DNA of 7,696 nt, taken from the NCBI GenBank assembly GCA_043800105.1, contig JAZDNJ010000075.1, positions 1 through 7,696 on the forward strand, read 5' to 3'. A program made the translations under genes and the position numbers. Origin of the DNA: JAFGTE01 sp043800105. Its GTDB lineage: Bacteria; Patescibacteriota; Gracilibacteria; UM-FILTER-43-11. Under the pieces are notes generated by a model that saw only the letters and a list, made by a program, of their open reading frames with translations, did not search any database and had not been told where the DNA came from. This document shows positions 1 to 5,224 of this stretch, piece by piece; position 1 is the first letter of the stretch, and every line of letters starts with the position of its first letter.

Positions 1-28
1 TTTTATCGATATCGGCATGTTTCGCCAA
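1..28 (-). CDS. Possible start of the next downstream gene (partial)
   Basis: A TTG codon at 28-26 sits six bases downstream of a GGAGG ribosome-binding sequence (minus strand, 39-35). It opens a frame reading MAKHADIDK to the window edge. The RBS is one of the best in the window, which is the only real support. The same frame is also open upstream as far as the C-run at 93-101, so this stretch could instead be the tail of the preceding gene displaced by a one-base frameshift. An ATG at 18-16 in another frame (MPISIK) is 16 bases from the GGAGG, too far to be favoured. Nine codons are too few to assign any function. Confidence 0.25.
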
Positions 29-74
29 TAACGTCCTCCGTACAGGCCGTATTGTTGGTTTGACTGGTGGCAGT

Positions 75-1379
75 TCAGATTCTTCCGCCGGAGGGGGGGG
101 GTGCAGTTCCGCCCGACTCCGCTACCGCCACCGCGGGAGGTCCCAATTGCTCTGTGATTTCTGTGATGCGCTTATTTGCCTCAGCTATTTCTGTCTTATA
201 TTTTTCAGCGTCCGGATTAGAATCAATAAAGACCTTATAGGCCGCGAGCGCCTCGTCATAACGGGCCATCTTATCGAGACAGAACGCGATCTGATATTTC
301 GGCCTGCTTCCCGGATAAAGACCGTCCGCCTTTTTAAATTTCGCCATGGCACTCTCGTATTGCTGATTATTCATTTTTTTTTCGCCGGCAATGTAGGCAG
401 CTTTGGCTACTGAGGCAGGATCAGTCGGAAGTGTTTCCGGTGCCGATGGCACTGGCGCGGGTACAGGCACTTTGGTGGGTTCGGCAGGCGAAGTTTGCTC
501 TTGCCCCTCTTCCTCAAATGGATTTCCGAAAACCACAGGAGCAACCCGCGGCTTTAGCTCTTTTGTTCCCTCATCGTAGGAAAACAGTTTTCCGTTCTTA
601 TCCACAAAAATCGGACTCTGCCCCTCCGGCAAAATGACGAGTTCCATGTTGCCATACGCGTACGGATACTTGGCCGAGTCAATACCCAGAATCGTGGGAA
701 ATCCTATTTTTCTTTCCTTCCTTCCGGCATATCCGGATTCCCATAAGGCGAGCGCCCAGTCGCCCAGCGCTTCTGGCTCTGTACGGAAAGAGGATGTACT
801 TGATTTAATTGACGCGTAAATTTCCGCGAAATCAGATTTCTTCACATTTTTGGCAAAGGGGAATTTTTTGTAGGCCTCAAATGCCTCGTCGGTGTCTTTA
901 TTTACCAGTTTTTCCAGCCGCGGATTGCCGTACGGCACCCGCACTTTAGGCCTTTTCAGGTTGAAATAAAGCGCGAAAGCATAAAGCGTGTATGACCCCA
1001 GCTTTCCGTCAATTCCCGCCATGGGGTCGCCTTCAAGATGAAGCTCCGTAAAAACCTGCTTTTGGTAGTGTTTAAGGAGCCTTTCCGCCGCGTTTTCGCC
1101 GACGCCCTCTTTGGCAAATTCCTGCGCGAACTTCTTATTCAGGGCTATCCAGTCTCCCATTTTGTATTCCGCGCCTTCCGTGATGAGGGTGATGAGTTTT
1201 TCCGCCTGAGTGAAGTCCAGATCATGCATAAGCGACTCCCGCGCTTTTATGGCTTTTTCCTCCGGAGTTTCCGCACGCCCTAGAGCCTCCGGTGCTGACG
1301 CTGTGCTACTGTCACTTTCATACACAAGCCTCTCACTCAGCGGTGAGAATTCTGATAATTTTTTTATGTTTTTAAACAT
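75..1379 (-). CDS. Peptidoglycan-binding-like motif and TPR protein, 434 residues
   Basis: This is a soluble protein of unknown function. Residues 17-21 read RLVYE, a motif shared with the 506-residue protein at 6745-5225. Residues 77-90 (W...NKKFAQEF) and 123-131 (IDGKLGSYT) match the same blocks in the other two paralogues. The second resembles the D-G-x-x-G-x-x-T core of PG_binding_1 domains. Residues 140-290 are unrecognised. Residues 290-322 are a Pro/Glu/Thr linker. Residues 325-395 form about two TPRs, more than half identical by eye to the TPR block of the 506-residue protein. No signal peptide or membrane segment is visible, which is odd for a wall-binding protein. The ATG has only a weak upstream AAAG. 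It starts 57 bases after the phosphatase stop, so co-transcription is likely. The C-terminus is uncertain because it follows a nine-C run. Confidence 0.85.
   Translation of the reverse strand: MFKNIKKLSEFSPLSERLVYESDSSTASAPEALGRAETPEEKAIKARESLMHDLDFTQAEKLITLITEGAEYKMGDWIALNKKFAQEFAKEGVGENAAERLLKHYQKQVFTELHLEGDPMAGIDGKLGSYTLYAFALYFNLKRPKVRVPYGNPRLEKLVNKDTDEAFEAYKKFPFAKNVKKSDFAEIYASIKSSTSSFRTEPEALGDWALALWESGYAGRKERKIGFPTILGIDSAKYPYAYGNMELVILPEGQSPIFVDKNGKLFSYDEGTKELKPRVAPVVFGNPFEEEGQEQTSPAEPTKVPVPAPVPSAPETLPTDPASVAKAAYIAGEKKMNNQQYESAMAKFKKADGLYPGSRPKYQIAFCLDKMARYDEALAAYKVFIDSNPDAEKYKTEIAEANKRITEITEQLGPPAVAVAESGGTAPPPSGGRI
93..101 (-). repeat. Nine-C homopolymer near the end of the 434-residue gene
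   Basis: Nine consecutive C (minus strand) encode three prolines just before the tail SGGRI and a TGA at 77-75. With one C fewer, the reading changes to PPPPAEESELPPVKPT and stays open to the window edge. With one C more, the third frame is also open to the edge. Runs of this length are prone to both sequencing error and replication slippage. Confidence 0.8.
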
Positions 1380-1390
1380 GACTTTAAATA

Positions 1391-1411
1391 ATGGTTAATG
1401 GTTGATGATTA
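1391..1411 (+). repeat. Three 7-bp tandem units in the phosphatase-TPR gene spacer
   Basis: The plus strand reads ATGGTTA, ATGGTTG, ATGATTA in immediate succession, three units differing by one or two bases. They lie in the 57-base spacer just upstream of the ATG at 1379, where a ribosome-binding site would be expected. No function can be assigned. They may be a small slippage-derived array. Confidence 0.5.
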
Positions 1412-1435
1412 ATTTTTGATTCAAAATGCAAAAAT

Positions 1436-3004
1436 CTACTGTGTTCTTTTTACAACAAGCAAAGTGATGTCGTCGGCCTGAGGGAAGTCGCCCATAAAGT
1501 CGCGGACGTCTTTGAGTATACCATCGTGGATCTGCTGTGCGGTTTTGCCTTTGGAGTGCGTTTTGATCGATTCCTTCAGACGATCCATGCCGAAGTTTTC
1601 CTTCTCATTTTTCCAGGCCTCCGGAATACCATCGGTATAAAGTACAAAAACATCGTCTTTTCCGGTTTTCACTTCCTCGGTCTTAATTTTAGACCTGATA
1701 TCATCGATCAATCCCATGGCGAAACCTCCGTGGGCGAGCTCTGTGACCGCGTCGTCTTCAGACCGGTAATGCAGAATCGGGTCGTGGCCGGCCTGCGTGA
1801 ACTGAAGAATGCCTTTTTTGGTTTCCCAAAGGGCGATAACGGAAGTGACAAAGATATTTGGAGCCGTCTTCATCTTCAGAATCCTGTTCAGATTGACGAC
1901 CAGTTCCTCGGTGCTGTTGCAGTAATCCATGAGCGTGGGAATCAGCGCGTTGTTGATTGCGGAAACAAGCCCGGCGCCTACCCCATGCCCAGTAACGTCG
2001 GCAACGTAAAAGAGCAGGTTGCCGTCTTTTTCCTTCACGATAAAATCATAGCAATCGCCTCCGACTTCGGTGGCCGCGCTTAAGCTGGCGGCAATGTCCA
2101 GGTTTTCGATTGTGGGCAGTGTTTTGGGCAGTAATTCCTTCTGGATTTTGGCCGCGAGTTCAAGCTCTTTGGCCGTCTTTTCGTGTTCGATCATGGCTTT
2201 TGTACTGACTTCCAGATCGGCCGCCATTTTGTTAAACACAGACGCCAGCATGCCTACTTCACTTTTGGATTTGATAGGGATACGGGTTTTCAGATCTCCG
2301 CGTCCGATTTGGGCGGCGCCTTCGGTCAGGGTTTTGATCGGGCTGGTGATGCCATAGGCTACCAGATAACCGATGAACAGAGCGATCATCACACCGATTA
2401 TTGCGATCACAATGATGCGGATGGCTGTGTCTTTAACCCTCTGAAGAAGAGCGTCGTAGCTGACTCCGTAGATCAGGGAATAACTGCGGGTGATGTTGTT
2501 CTGGTCGCGGAAAGGATATACCACATTTTCTATCTGCTCCCTGTCGCTGACAGGGTTGATCTGCTGACCGTTGAAATTGGCAAAGCGCAGTCCTGCATCA
2601 GTCTTTTCCAGATAAACCACCCTGCCCTTTGTGGTGTTGACGGACGGATATACCGCCTGGGCCCGTTCAAGATCCTCACCGCTTAAATCCCCTTTCGCTT
2701 TCGCTTCGTAGAGCGCTTTACCGTTGTAATTGTAGATACTCACGCTTGTGATATCCTCATTCAGACTGTAGATGTCCGCCATTTCGCGGTCGAAATTGGC
2801 AAAAGCTCCCTGCTGATAATTGTTCTCGTAATTCGTGACGATCCGTTCGTTCGTCAGTTCGGCAAAACTGACCGCTTTGGTAAAGATATCCTGATTGATT
2901 TCACGGGTTTTCTGGTCGATAACAAGATACGCCGTCGCTCCCAGTATCGCGATGATAATGAGCGAAGTGGCCAGAATGATTTGCGATTTAACGGAGCGGA
3001 GCAT
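1436..3004 (-). CDS. Membrane sensor serine phosphatase, HAMP-SpoIIE/PP2C (RsbU-like)
   Basis: This is a transmembrane protein serine/threonine phosphatase of the SpoIIE/RsbU type, 522 residues. Residues 8-29 are the first membrane helix and 30-194 an extracytoplasmic sensor region, probably Cache/PAS-like. Residues 195-218 are the second helix, 216-268 a HAMP domain (TSPIKTLTEGA...IGRGDL), and 270-292 a short coiled linker ending KIQKELLPKTLP, typical of this family. The phosphatase domain spans about 300-520. Its metal-binding residues look intact: EVGGDCYDF (D317, D320), ADVTGHG (D336), YTDG (D458) and ADDITLLV (D511, D512). Relatives dephosphorylate STAS-domain anti-anti-sigma factors in partner-switching pathways. 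No STAS protein or kinase is present here, so the target is unknown. The gene has its own strong promoter at 3090-3062 but no clear Shine-Dalgarno. Fragments of a second copy lie at 4064-4092 and 5154-5201. Confidence 0.95.
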   Translation of the reverse strand: MLRSVKSQIILATSLIIIAILGATAYLVIDQKTREINQDIFTKAVSFAELTNERIVTNYENNYQQGAFANFDREMADIYSLNEDITSVSIYNYNGKALYEAKAKGDLSGEDLERAQAVYPSVNTTKGRVVYLEKTDAGLRFANFNGQQINPVSDREQIENVVYPFRDQNNITRSYSLIYGVSYDALLQRVKDTAIRIIVIAIIGVMIALFIGYLVAYGITSPIKTLTEGAAQIGRGDLKTRIPIKSKSEVGMLASVFNKMAADLEVSTKAMIEHEKTAKELELAAKIQKELLPKTLPTIENLDIAASLSAATEVGGDCYDFIVKEKDGNLLFYVADVTGHGVGAGLVSAINNALIPTLMDYCNSTEELVVNLNRILKMKTAPNIFVTSVIALWETKKGILQFTQAGHDPILHYRSEDDAVTELAHGGFAMGLIDDIRSKIKTEEVKTGKDDVFVLYTDGIPEAWKNEKENFGMDRLKESIKTHSKGKTAQQIHDGILKDVRDFMGDFPQADDITLLVVKRTQ

Positions 3005-3023
3005 TTTGTTTACTACTTATCGG

Positions 3024-3043
3024 TTATTGAAAATACTCAATAA
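3024..3043. promoter_or_regulatory. Inverted repeat in the phosphatase 5' leader
   Basis: TTATTGA and TCAATAA form perfect 7-bp arms around a six-base centre (AAATAC). The repeat lies downstream of the predicted phosphatase promoter and about 20 bases before its ATG. It could be an operator placed to block transcription, or an AT-rich leader hairpin. The arms contain no G/C-rich stem, so it is unlikely to be a terminator. Confidence 0.45.
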
Positions 3044-3061
3044 TCACAAAATAATCTTATA

Positions 3062-3090
3062 ATTATAGCATTCTTTAGCCAAAATCGCAA
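3062..3090 (-). promoter_or_regulatory. Sigma-70-type promoter of the phosphatase gene
   Basis: The -35 element is TTGCGA (3090-3085), the spacer is 17 bases, and the -10 element is a perfect TATAAT (3067-3062) preceded by TGC, an extended -10. It sits 58 bases upstream of the ATG and just after the end of the upstream BRO gene. The phosphatase and probably the 434-residue gene can therefore be transcribed independently of the BRO genes. Confidence 0.7.
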
Positions 3091-3106
3091 ACGTCTTTTG
3101 CCGGGC

Positions 3107-3949
3107 CTACCGCATTTCTTTCTTATCCTTATTTTGTAAATGCCTCGCGTTTTGCGGAGAAATAATGCTTTCCCCCGTCTGCTTTTCGATTTCTATTCTT
3201 GCCTGTTTTGCCGCTTTTCCGCCTTTTTTGGCAACTTTTTTATTCTCCACAATTCCTTTTGGCTTCTGTTTTTTTGATATTTCTGTCGTCGAGACTTCGG
3301 CGAGCATGCTGAGTACGAGTTCGAGATTAGTCATGTTATCCCTCAGGTTTTGCTTTTTAAGACCTTTAAGCTGCTTATAGTGTTTTACCGTTTTTCCGGC
3401 CCAGGCTTTCGTGATCTCATCAGTTAAAATGGCATATTCTAAACCTTCTTTCATACCTCTTTCCCTCCATTCGTCCGTGAGCTCTTTTCTGATCTCAATA
3501 CTTTTAAGCCTCTGATTTATCCAGTCTCTGGAATATCCTTTTTTGAGATAAGTTCGCATCGCCCGTTCCATAGCTAATTCCGGGTCTTCGGTTTCTTCGA
3601 TTCGCTCGTAGCCGACTTTTGCCAGCCATAGCTTAAAAGGTTCAGCCTTTGGCGACGGGACTGACTGAATGAGTCTTAAAAGAGTTTCTGTATCGGCCGC
3701 ATCTGTTATCCTCATTTTTCCGTCTTGAGCTTCCATTTTCAAAGCGTTACATTTTGTAACGGTTTCATCTGAGCCCTCATCAAGAAGCCGTTTTTTTAAG
3801 ACCCTCCAATAAACCTGAGGATTGGCGCTGTCTGTTAAAATAGCTATCACATCCACAACCGAGAAATACCAAAGTTCTTTTTCTTCGTCCCAATACCGAC
3901 GAACTTGTTTTTCGTGGAAAAGCACTATGGAATTGTCTTTTTTATTCAT
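3107..3949 (-). CDS. BRO-N domain protein, DinD-like (copy 1)
   Basis: This is a 280-residue member of the BRO-N/phage-antirepressor-like family that is widely scattered in bacteria and often annotated as DNA-damage-inducible protein D-like. The N-terminal BRO-N fold covers about residues 8-118 (LFHEKQVRR, ELWYFSVVDVI, IQSVPSPKAEPFKLWLAKVGYE). A helical middle follows (LTDEWRERG, YAILTDEIT, LKGLKKQNLRDNM). The basic C-terminus, KKGGKAAKQAR...TGESIISPQNA, is a conserved tail of this subfamily. BRO-N domains bind DNA; the role of this group is not settled. The ATG at 3949 is fixed by an AGGAG seven bases upstream. It is a clear paralogue of the next gene upstream, and the two share a promoter palindrome. 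It ends with TAG just before the phosphatase promoter. Confidence 0.9.
   Translation of the reverse strand: MNKKDNSIVLFHEKQVRRYWDEEKELWYFSVVDVIAILTDSANPQVYWRVLKKRLLDEGSDETVTKCNALKMEAQDGKMRITDAADTETLLRLIQSVPSPKAEPFKLWLAKVGYERIEETEDPELAMERAMRTYLKKGYSRDWINQRLKSIEIRKELTDEWRERGMKEGLEYAILTDEITKAWAGKTVKHYKQLKGLKKQNLRDNMTNLELVLSMLAEVSTTEISKKQKPKGIVENKKVAKKGGKAAKQARIEIEKQTGESIISPQNARHLQNKDKKEMR
3851..3933. repeat. Near-identical 83-bp repeat within BRO copy 1
   Basis: This matches 4839-4921 in BRO copy 2 with three mismatches by eye. It encodes about residues 6-33, from SIVLFHEKQVRR to the FSVVD segment. Similarity falls sharply towards the rest of the coding sequence. Confidence 0.85.
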
Positions 3950-3956
3950 ATAATTA

Positions 3957-3961
3957 CTCCT
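3957..3961 (-). promoter_or_regulatory. Ribosome-binding site of BRO copy 1
   Basis: AGGAG with a seven-base spacer to the ATG at 3949 fixes that start. It stands out because the other genes here have weak or no Shine-Dalgarno sequences. Confidence 0.8.
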
Positions 3962-3980
3962 GAAGAATTAAATTATCTCC

Positions 3981-4009
3981 AGTATATCGTATAAGCTCAA
4001 AAAAGTAAA
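3981..4009 (-). promoter_or_regulatory. Promoter of BRO copy 1
   Basis: The -35 element is TTTACT (4009-4004), the spacer is 17 bases and the -10 element is TATACT (3986-3981). The -35 hexamer is the right half-end of the palindrome at 4004-4021, so a protein bound there would compete with RNA polymerase. Confidence 0.6.
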
Positions 4010-4021
4010 CATTTGTTCACT
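4004..4021 (-). promoter_or_regulatory. Palindromic operator, SOS-box-like, BRO copy 1
   Basis: The minus strand reads AGTGAACAAATGTTTACT: arms AGTGAACA and TGTTTACT (7 of 8 complementary) around AA. Its core GAAC-AAAT-GTTT fits 12 of 14 positions of the Bacillus-type LexA/DinR box CGAACRNRYGTTYC. The same site occurs in the promoter of BRO copy 2. Regulation by LexA is an inference; autoregulation by the BRO protein is the main alternative. Confidence 0.55.
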
Positions 4022-4052
4022 AAATCGGTTATCTCTTTTGTTTGTCCGATGC

Positions 4053-4937
4053 TCAAACACAGTTACGCCGTCGCTCCCAGTATCGCGATGATTCGGTTAA
4101 AGACTTTTTATTTTTAGACGACGATAAAAAGTTTTCGCCGGTAACCACGCTTTTTCCGATTTTTTCTTCCAATGCAGTTCGCGCGTCTTTGGCGATTTTC
4201 CCGCCCTTTTTTGCGGGAATTTTGTTGGCCCCCAGGCCTTCGGCCTTATCTGTTTCGGCAATCTTTCTGGTGGAAAGCTCTGCCAAAGCGGAAAAAATCA
4301 ATTCTTCTTCGCTCATATGATCCCGAAGATTTTGAGTTTTTAAACCTTTCAAACTTTTGTGATTTTTCACTGATAAATCACTCCACTCCTTATGAATAAG
4401 GTTTGTAAGTATCGCAAATTCCCCGCCTTTTTTCACGCCATGTTCGCTCCAATAATCAGTAAGCTTATTCCTCGTTTCTTGTCCTGTCATTCTTTGCTGT
4501 ATCCATTTTTCGCTTCTGCCCTGTTTTTGCCAATATTCACGACTGCGAATCAAAGCTTTTTCTGGATCACTCATCTCCTGCATTCGTTCATATCCTACTT
4601 TCGCGAGCCATAATTTGAACGGTTCAGCTTTCGGACTTGGTACTGATTGGACTAAACGTAAAATCGTCTCCACATTAGCAACGTCAGTGAAGTAAAATTT
4701 TCCATCCGCTGCCTCAAATTTCAGTTGGTGACAATTTGACACCGACTCGTTTCCTTCCTTTTTAAGCCTTTCTTTGAGCTTATTCCAATACTTTCTGGCA
4801 ATTTGATAATCAGCCTGCTGAATTAACGCTTGAATAATATCCACAACAGAGAAATACCAAAGTTCTTTTGCTTCGTCCCAATGCCGACGAACTTGTTTTT
4901 CGTGGAAAAGCACTATGGAATGATCCTTTTTGGTCAT
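4053..4937 (-). CDS. BRO-N domain protein, DinD-like (copy 2), with a foreign C-terminal tail
   Basis: This 294-residue paralogue of the gene at 3949-3107 has the same architecture. BRO-N spans about residues 8-120 (LFHEKQVRR, ELWYFSVVDII, VQSVPSPKAEPFKLWLAKVGYER). The middle is helical (GGEFAILTNLIHKEW, SLKGLKTQNLRDHM). The conserved basic tail reads KKGGKIAKDAR...GKSVVTGENF. It is visibly more A+T-rich than the phosphatase. Residues 283-292 (SSRYWERRRN) are encoded by a 29-base relic of a phosphatase gene read in a different frame, and the TGA lies just beyond it, so the original stop has been lost. The promoter at 5015-4987 is good, but no Shine-Dalgarno precedes the ATG. The gene appears to sit inside a disrupted phosphatase copy. 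Confidence 0.9.
   Translation of the reverse strand: MTKKDHSIVLFHEKQVRRHWDEAKELWYFSVVDIIQALIQQADYQIARKYWNKLKERLKKEGNESVSNCHQLKFEAADGKFYFTDVANVETILRLVQSVPSPKAEPFKLWLAKVGYERMQEMSDPEKALIRSREYWQKQGRSEKWIQQRMTGQETRNKLTDYWSEHGVKKGGEFAILTNLIHKEWSDLSVKNHKSLKGLKTQNLRDHMSEEELIFSALAELSTRKIAETDKAEGLGANKIPAKKGGKIAKDARTALEEKIGKSVVTGENFLSSSKNKKSLTESSRYWERRRNCV
4064..4092 (-). pseudogene. Phosphatase gene fragment B (codons 17-26)
   Basis: These 29 bases are identical to the intact phosphatase gene from codon 17 to the second base of codon 26 (I-I-A-I-L-G-A-T-A-Y in the first membrane helix). The matching plus-strand segment is at about 2929-2957. Similarity stops abruptly at both sides. It overlaps the 3' end of BRO copy 2, which reads it out of frame. 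Confidence 0.85.
4839..4921. repeat. Near-identical 83-bp repeat within BRO copy 2
   Basis: This is the partner of 3851-3933, with about three mismatches over 83 bases. It covers the start of the BRO-N domain, while the remaining coding sequence of the two genes is much more diverged. Confidence 0.85.
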
Positions 4938-4959
4938 AATCGTATTGGATGAATAATAC

Positions 4960-4974
4960 TACCCTATCAGGGTA
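4960..4974. promoter_or_regulatory. Perfect 15-bp palindrome in the BRO copy 2 leader
   Basis: TACCCT and AGGGTA are perfect 6-bp arms around ATC. It lies between the predicted -10 element and the ATG at 4937, where it would fall near or just after the transcription start. It is absent from BRO copy 1. It may be a second operator. Confidence 0.45.
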
Positions 4975-4986
4975 TCACATGGATTT

Positions 4987-5015
4987 ATTTTAGTAAACAT
5001 TTGGTCACTAGTCAA
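4987..5015 (-). promoter_or_regulatory. Promoter of BRO copy 2
   Basis: The -35 element is TTGACT (5015-5010), the spacer is 17 bases and the -10 element is TAAAAT (4992-4987), each matching consensus at five of six positions. The SOS-box-like palindrome fills the spacer exactly, a classic repression geometry. Confidence 0.7.
4992..5009 (-). promoter_or_regulatory. Palindromic operator, SOS-box-like, BRO copy 2
   Basis: The minus strand reads AGTGACCAAATGTTTACT, one base different from the site at 4004-4021, within promoters that are otherwise dissimilar. The core GACC-AAAT-GTTT is one mismatch further from the Bacillus-type LexA box than copy 1. Its position between -35 and -10 supports a repressor site. 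Confidence 0.55.
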
Positions 5016-5155
5016 TAGCTGGTGAAGTCCTGACTCCTCTATTAAATCGATTTGGCGAGGCTGTTACTTTATTTAACACAAAAAATCTGTCCGTCGACGC
5101 GACAATTACTTTTCTTGAAGATATAGGCGGCCTGAAGTTTAATAGAAAAAGCTGA
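5012..5155 (+). other. Unassigned plus-strand open segment ending at the relic junction
   Basis: A plus-strand frame is open for 47 codons from just after a TAG at 5009-5011 to a TGA at 5153-5155. It ends ITFLEDIGGLKFNRKS. It has no ATG or GTG start. Its last codon coincides with the boundary of phosphatase fragment A. It could be the tail of a gene carried in with the inserted segment, or chance. No family is recognised. Apart from the BRO promoter and the relic, I see nothing else in the 287 bases between the BRO copy 2 start and 5225. Confidence 0.2.
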
Positions 5156-5201
5156 TGAGCGAAGTGGCGAGGATGATCTGGGATTTAACGGAGCGGAGCA
5201 T
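5154..5201 (-). pseudogene. Phosphatase gene fragment A (codons 1-16)
   Basis: Starting at an ATG at 5201-5199, this encodes MLRSVKSQIILATSLI, identical in protein to the first 16 residues of the intact phosphatase. Five third-position differences separate the two and none changes an amino acid. After codon 16 the similarity ends and stops appear within a few codons. It begins 23 bases after the stop of the 506-residue gene, so the lost phosphatase was probably the next gene in that operon. Confidence 0.88.
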
Positions 5202-5224
5202 GAAAACGAAAATAAGATGATCAA

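Larger units (their letters stand above)
4093..5153. mobile_element. Segment inserted into a phosphatase gene copy, carrying BRO copy 2
   Basis: The two phosphatase relics on either side of this segment of about 1.06 kb join perfectly at codon 16/17 when it is removed, which is what an insertion leaves. It carries BRO copy 2, its promoter and about 140 bases of unassigned sequence. No terminal inverted repeats or transposase are visible. Any target duplication is at most one or a few bases (the ATC repeats at the junction make this ambiguous). It could be a small mobile cassette or an illegitimate-recombination product. Confidence 0.45.

Noticed and set aside
75..77. Reading TGA as glycine (code 25, Gracilibacteria/Absconditabacteria) to extend the 434-residue gene
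   Set aside because: The long genes here use ordinary glycine codons and contain no internal TGA, so the standard code applies.
1391..1411. A CRISPR array or iteron origin
   Set aside because: There are only three contiguous 7-bp units with no spacers and no replication gene nearby.
1405..1435. A terminator between the phosphatase and the 434-residue gene
   Set aside because: The only inverted repeat (TTTTTG/CAAAAA with a ten-base loop) is A/T-only apart from one pair and too weak for a Rho-independent terminator.
1526..2686. Long plus-strand open frames opposite the phosphatase
   Set aside because: They are antisense shadows. The minus strand holds an intact HAMP-SpoIIE protein with all catalytic motifs.
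4093..5153. A classical insertion sequence
   Set aside because: No transposase, no terminal inverted repeats and no clear target duplication are visible; only the BRO gene and short flanks are present.
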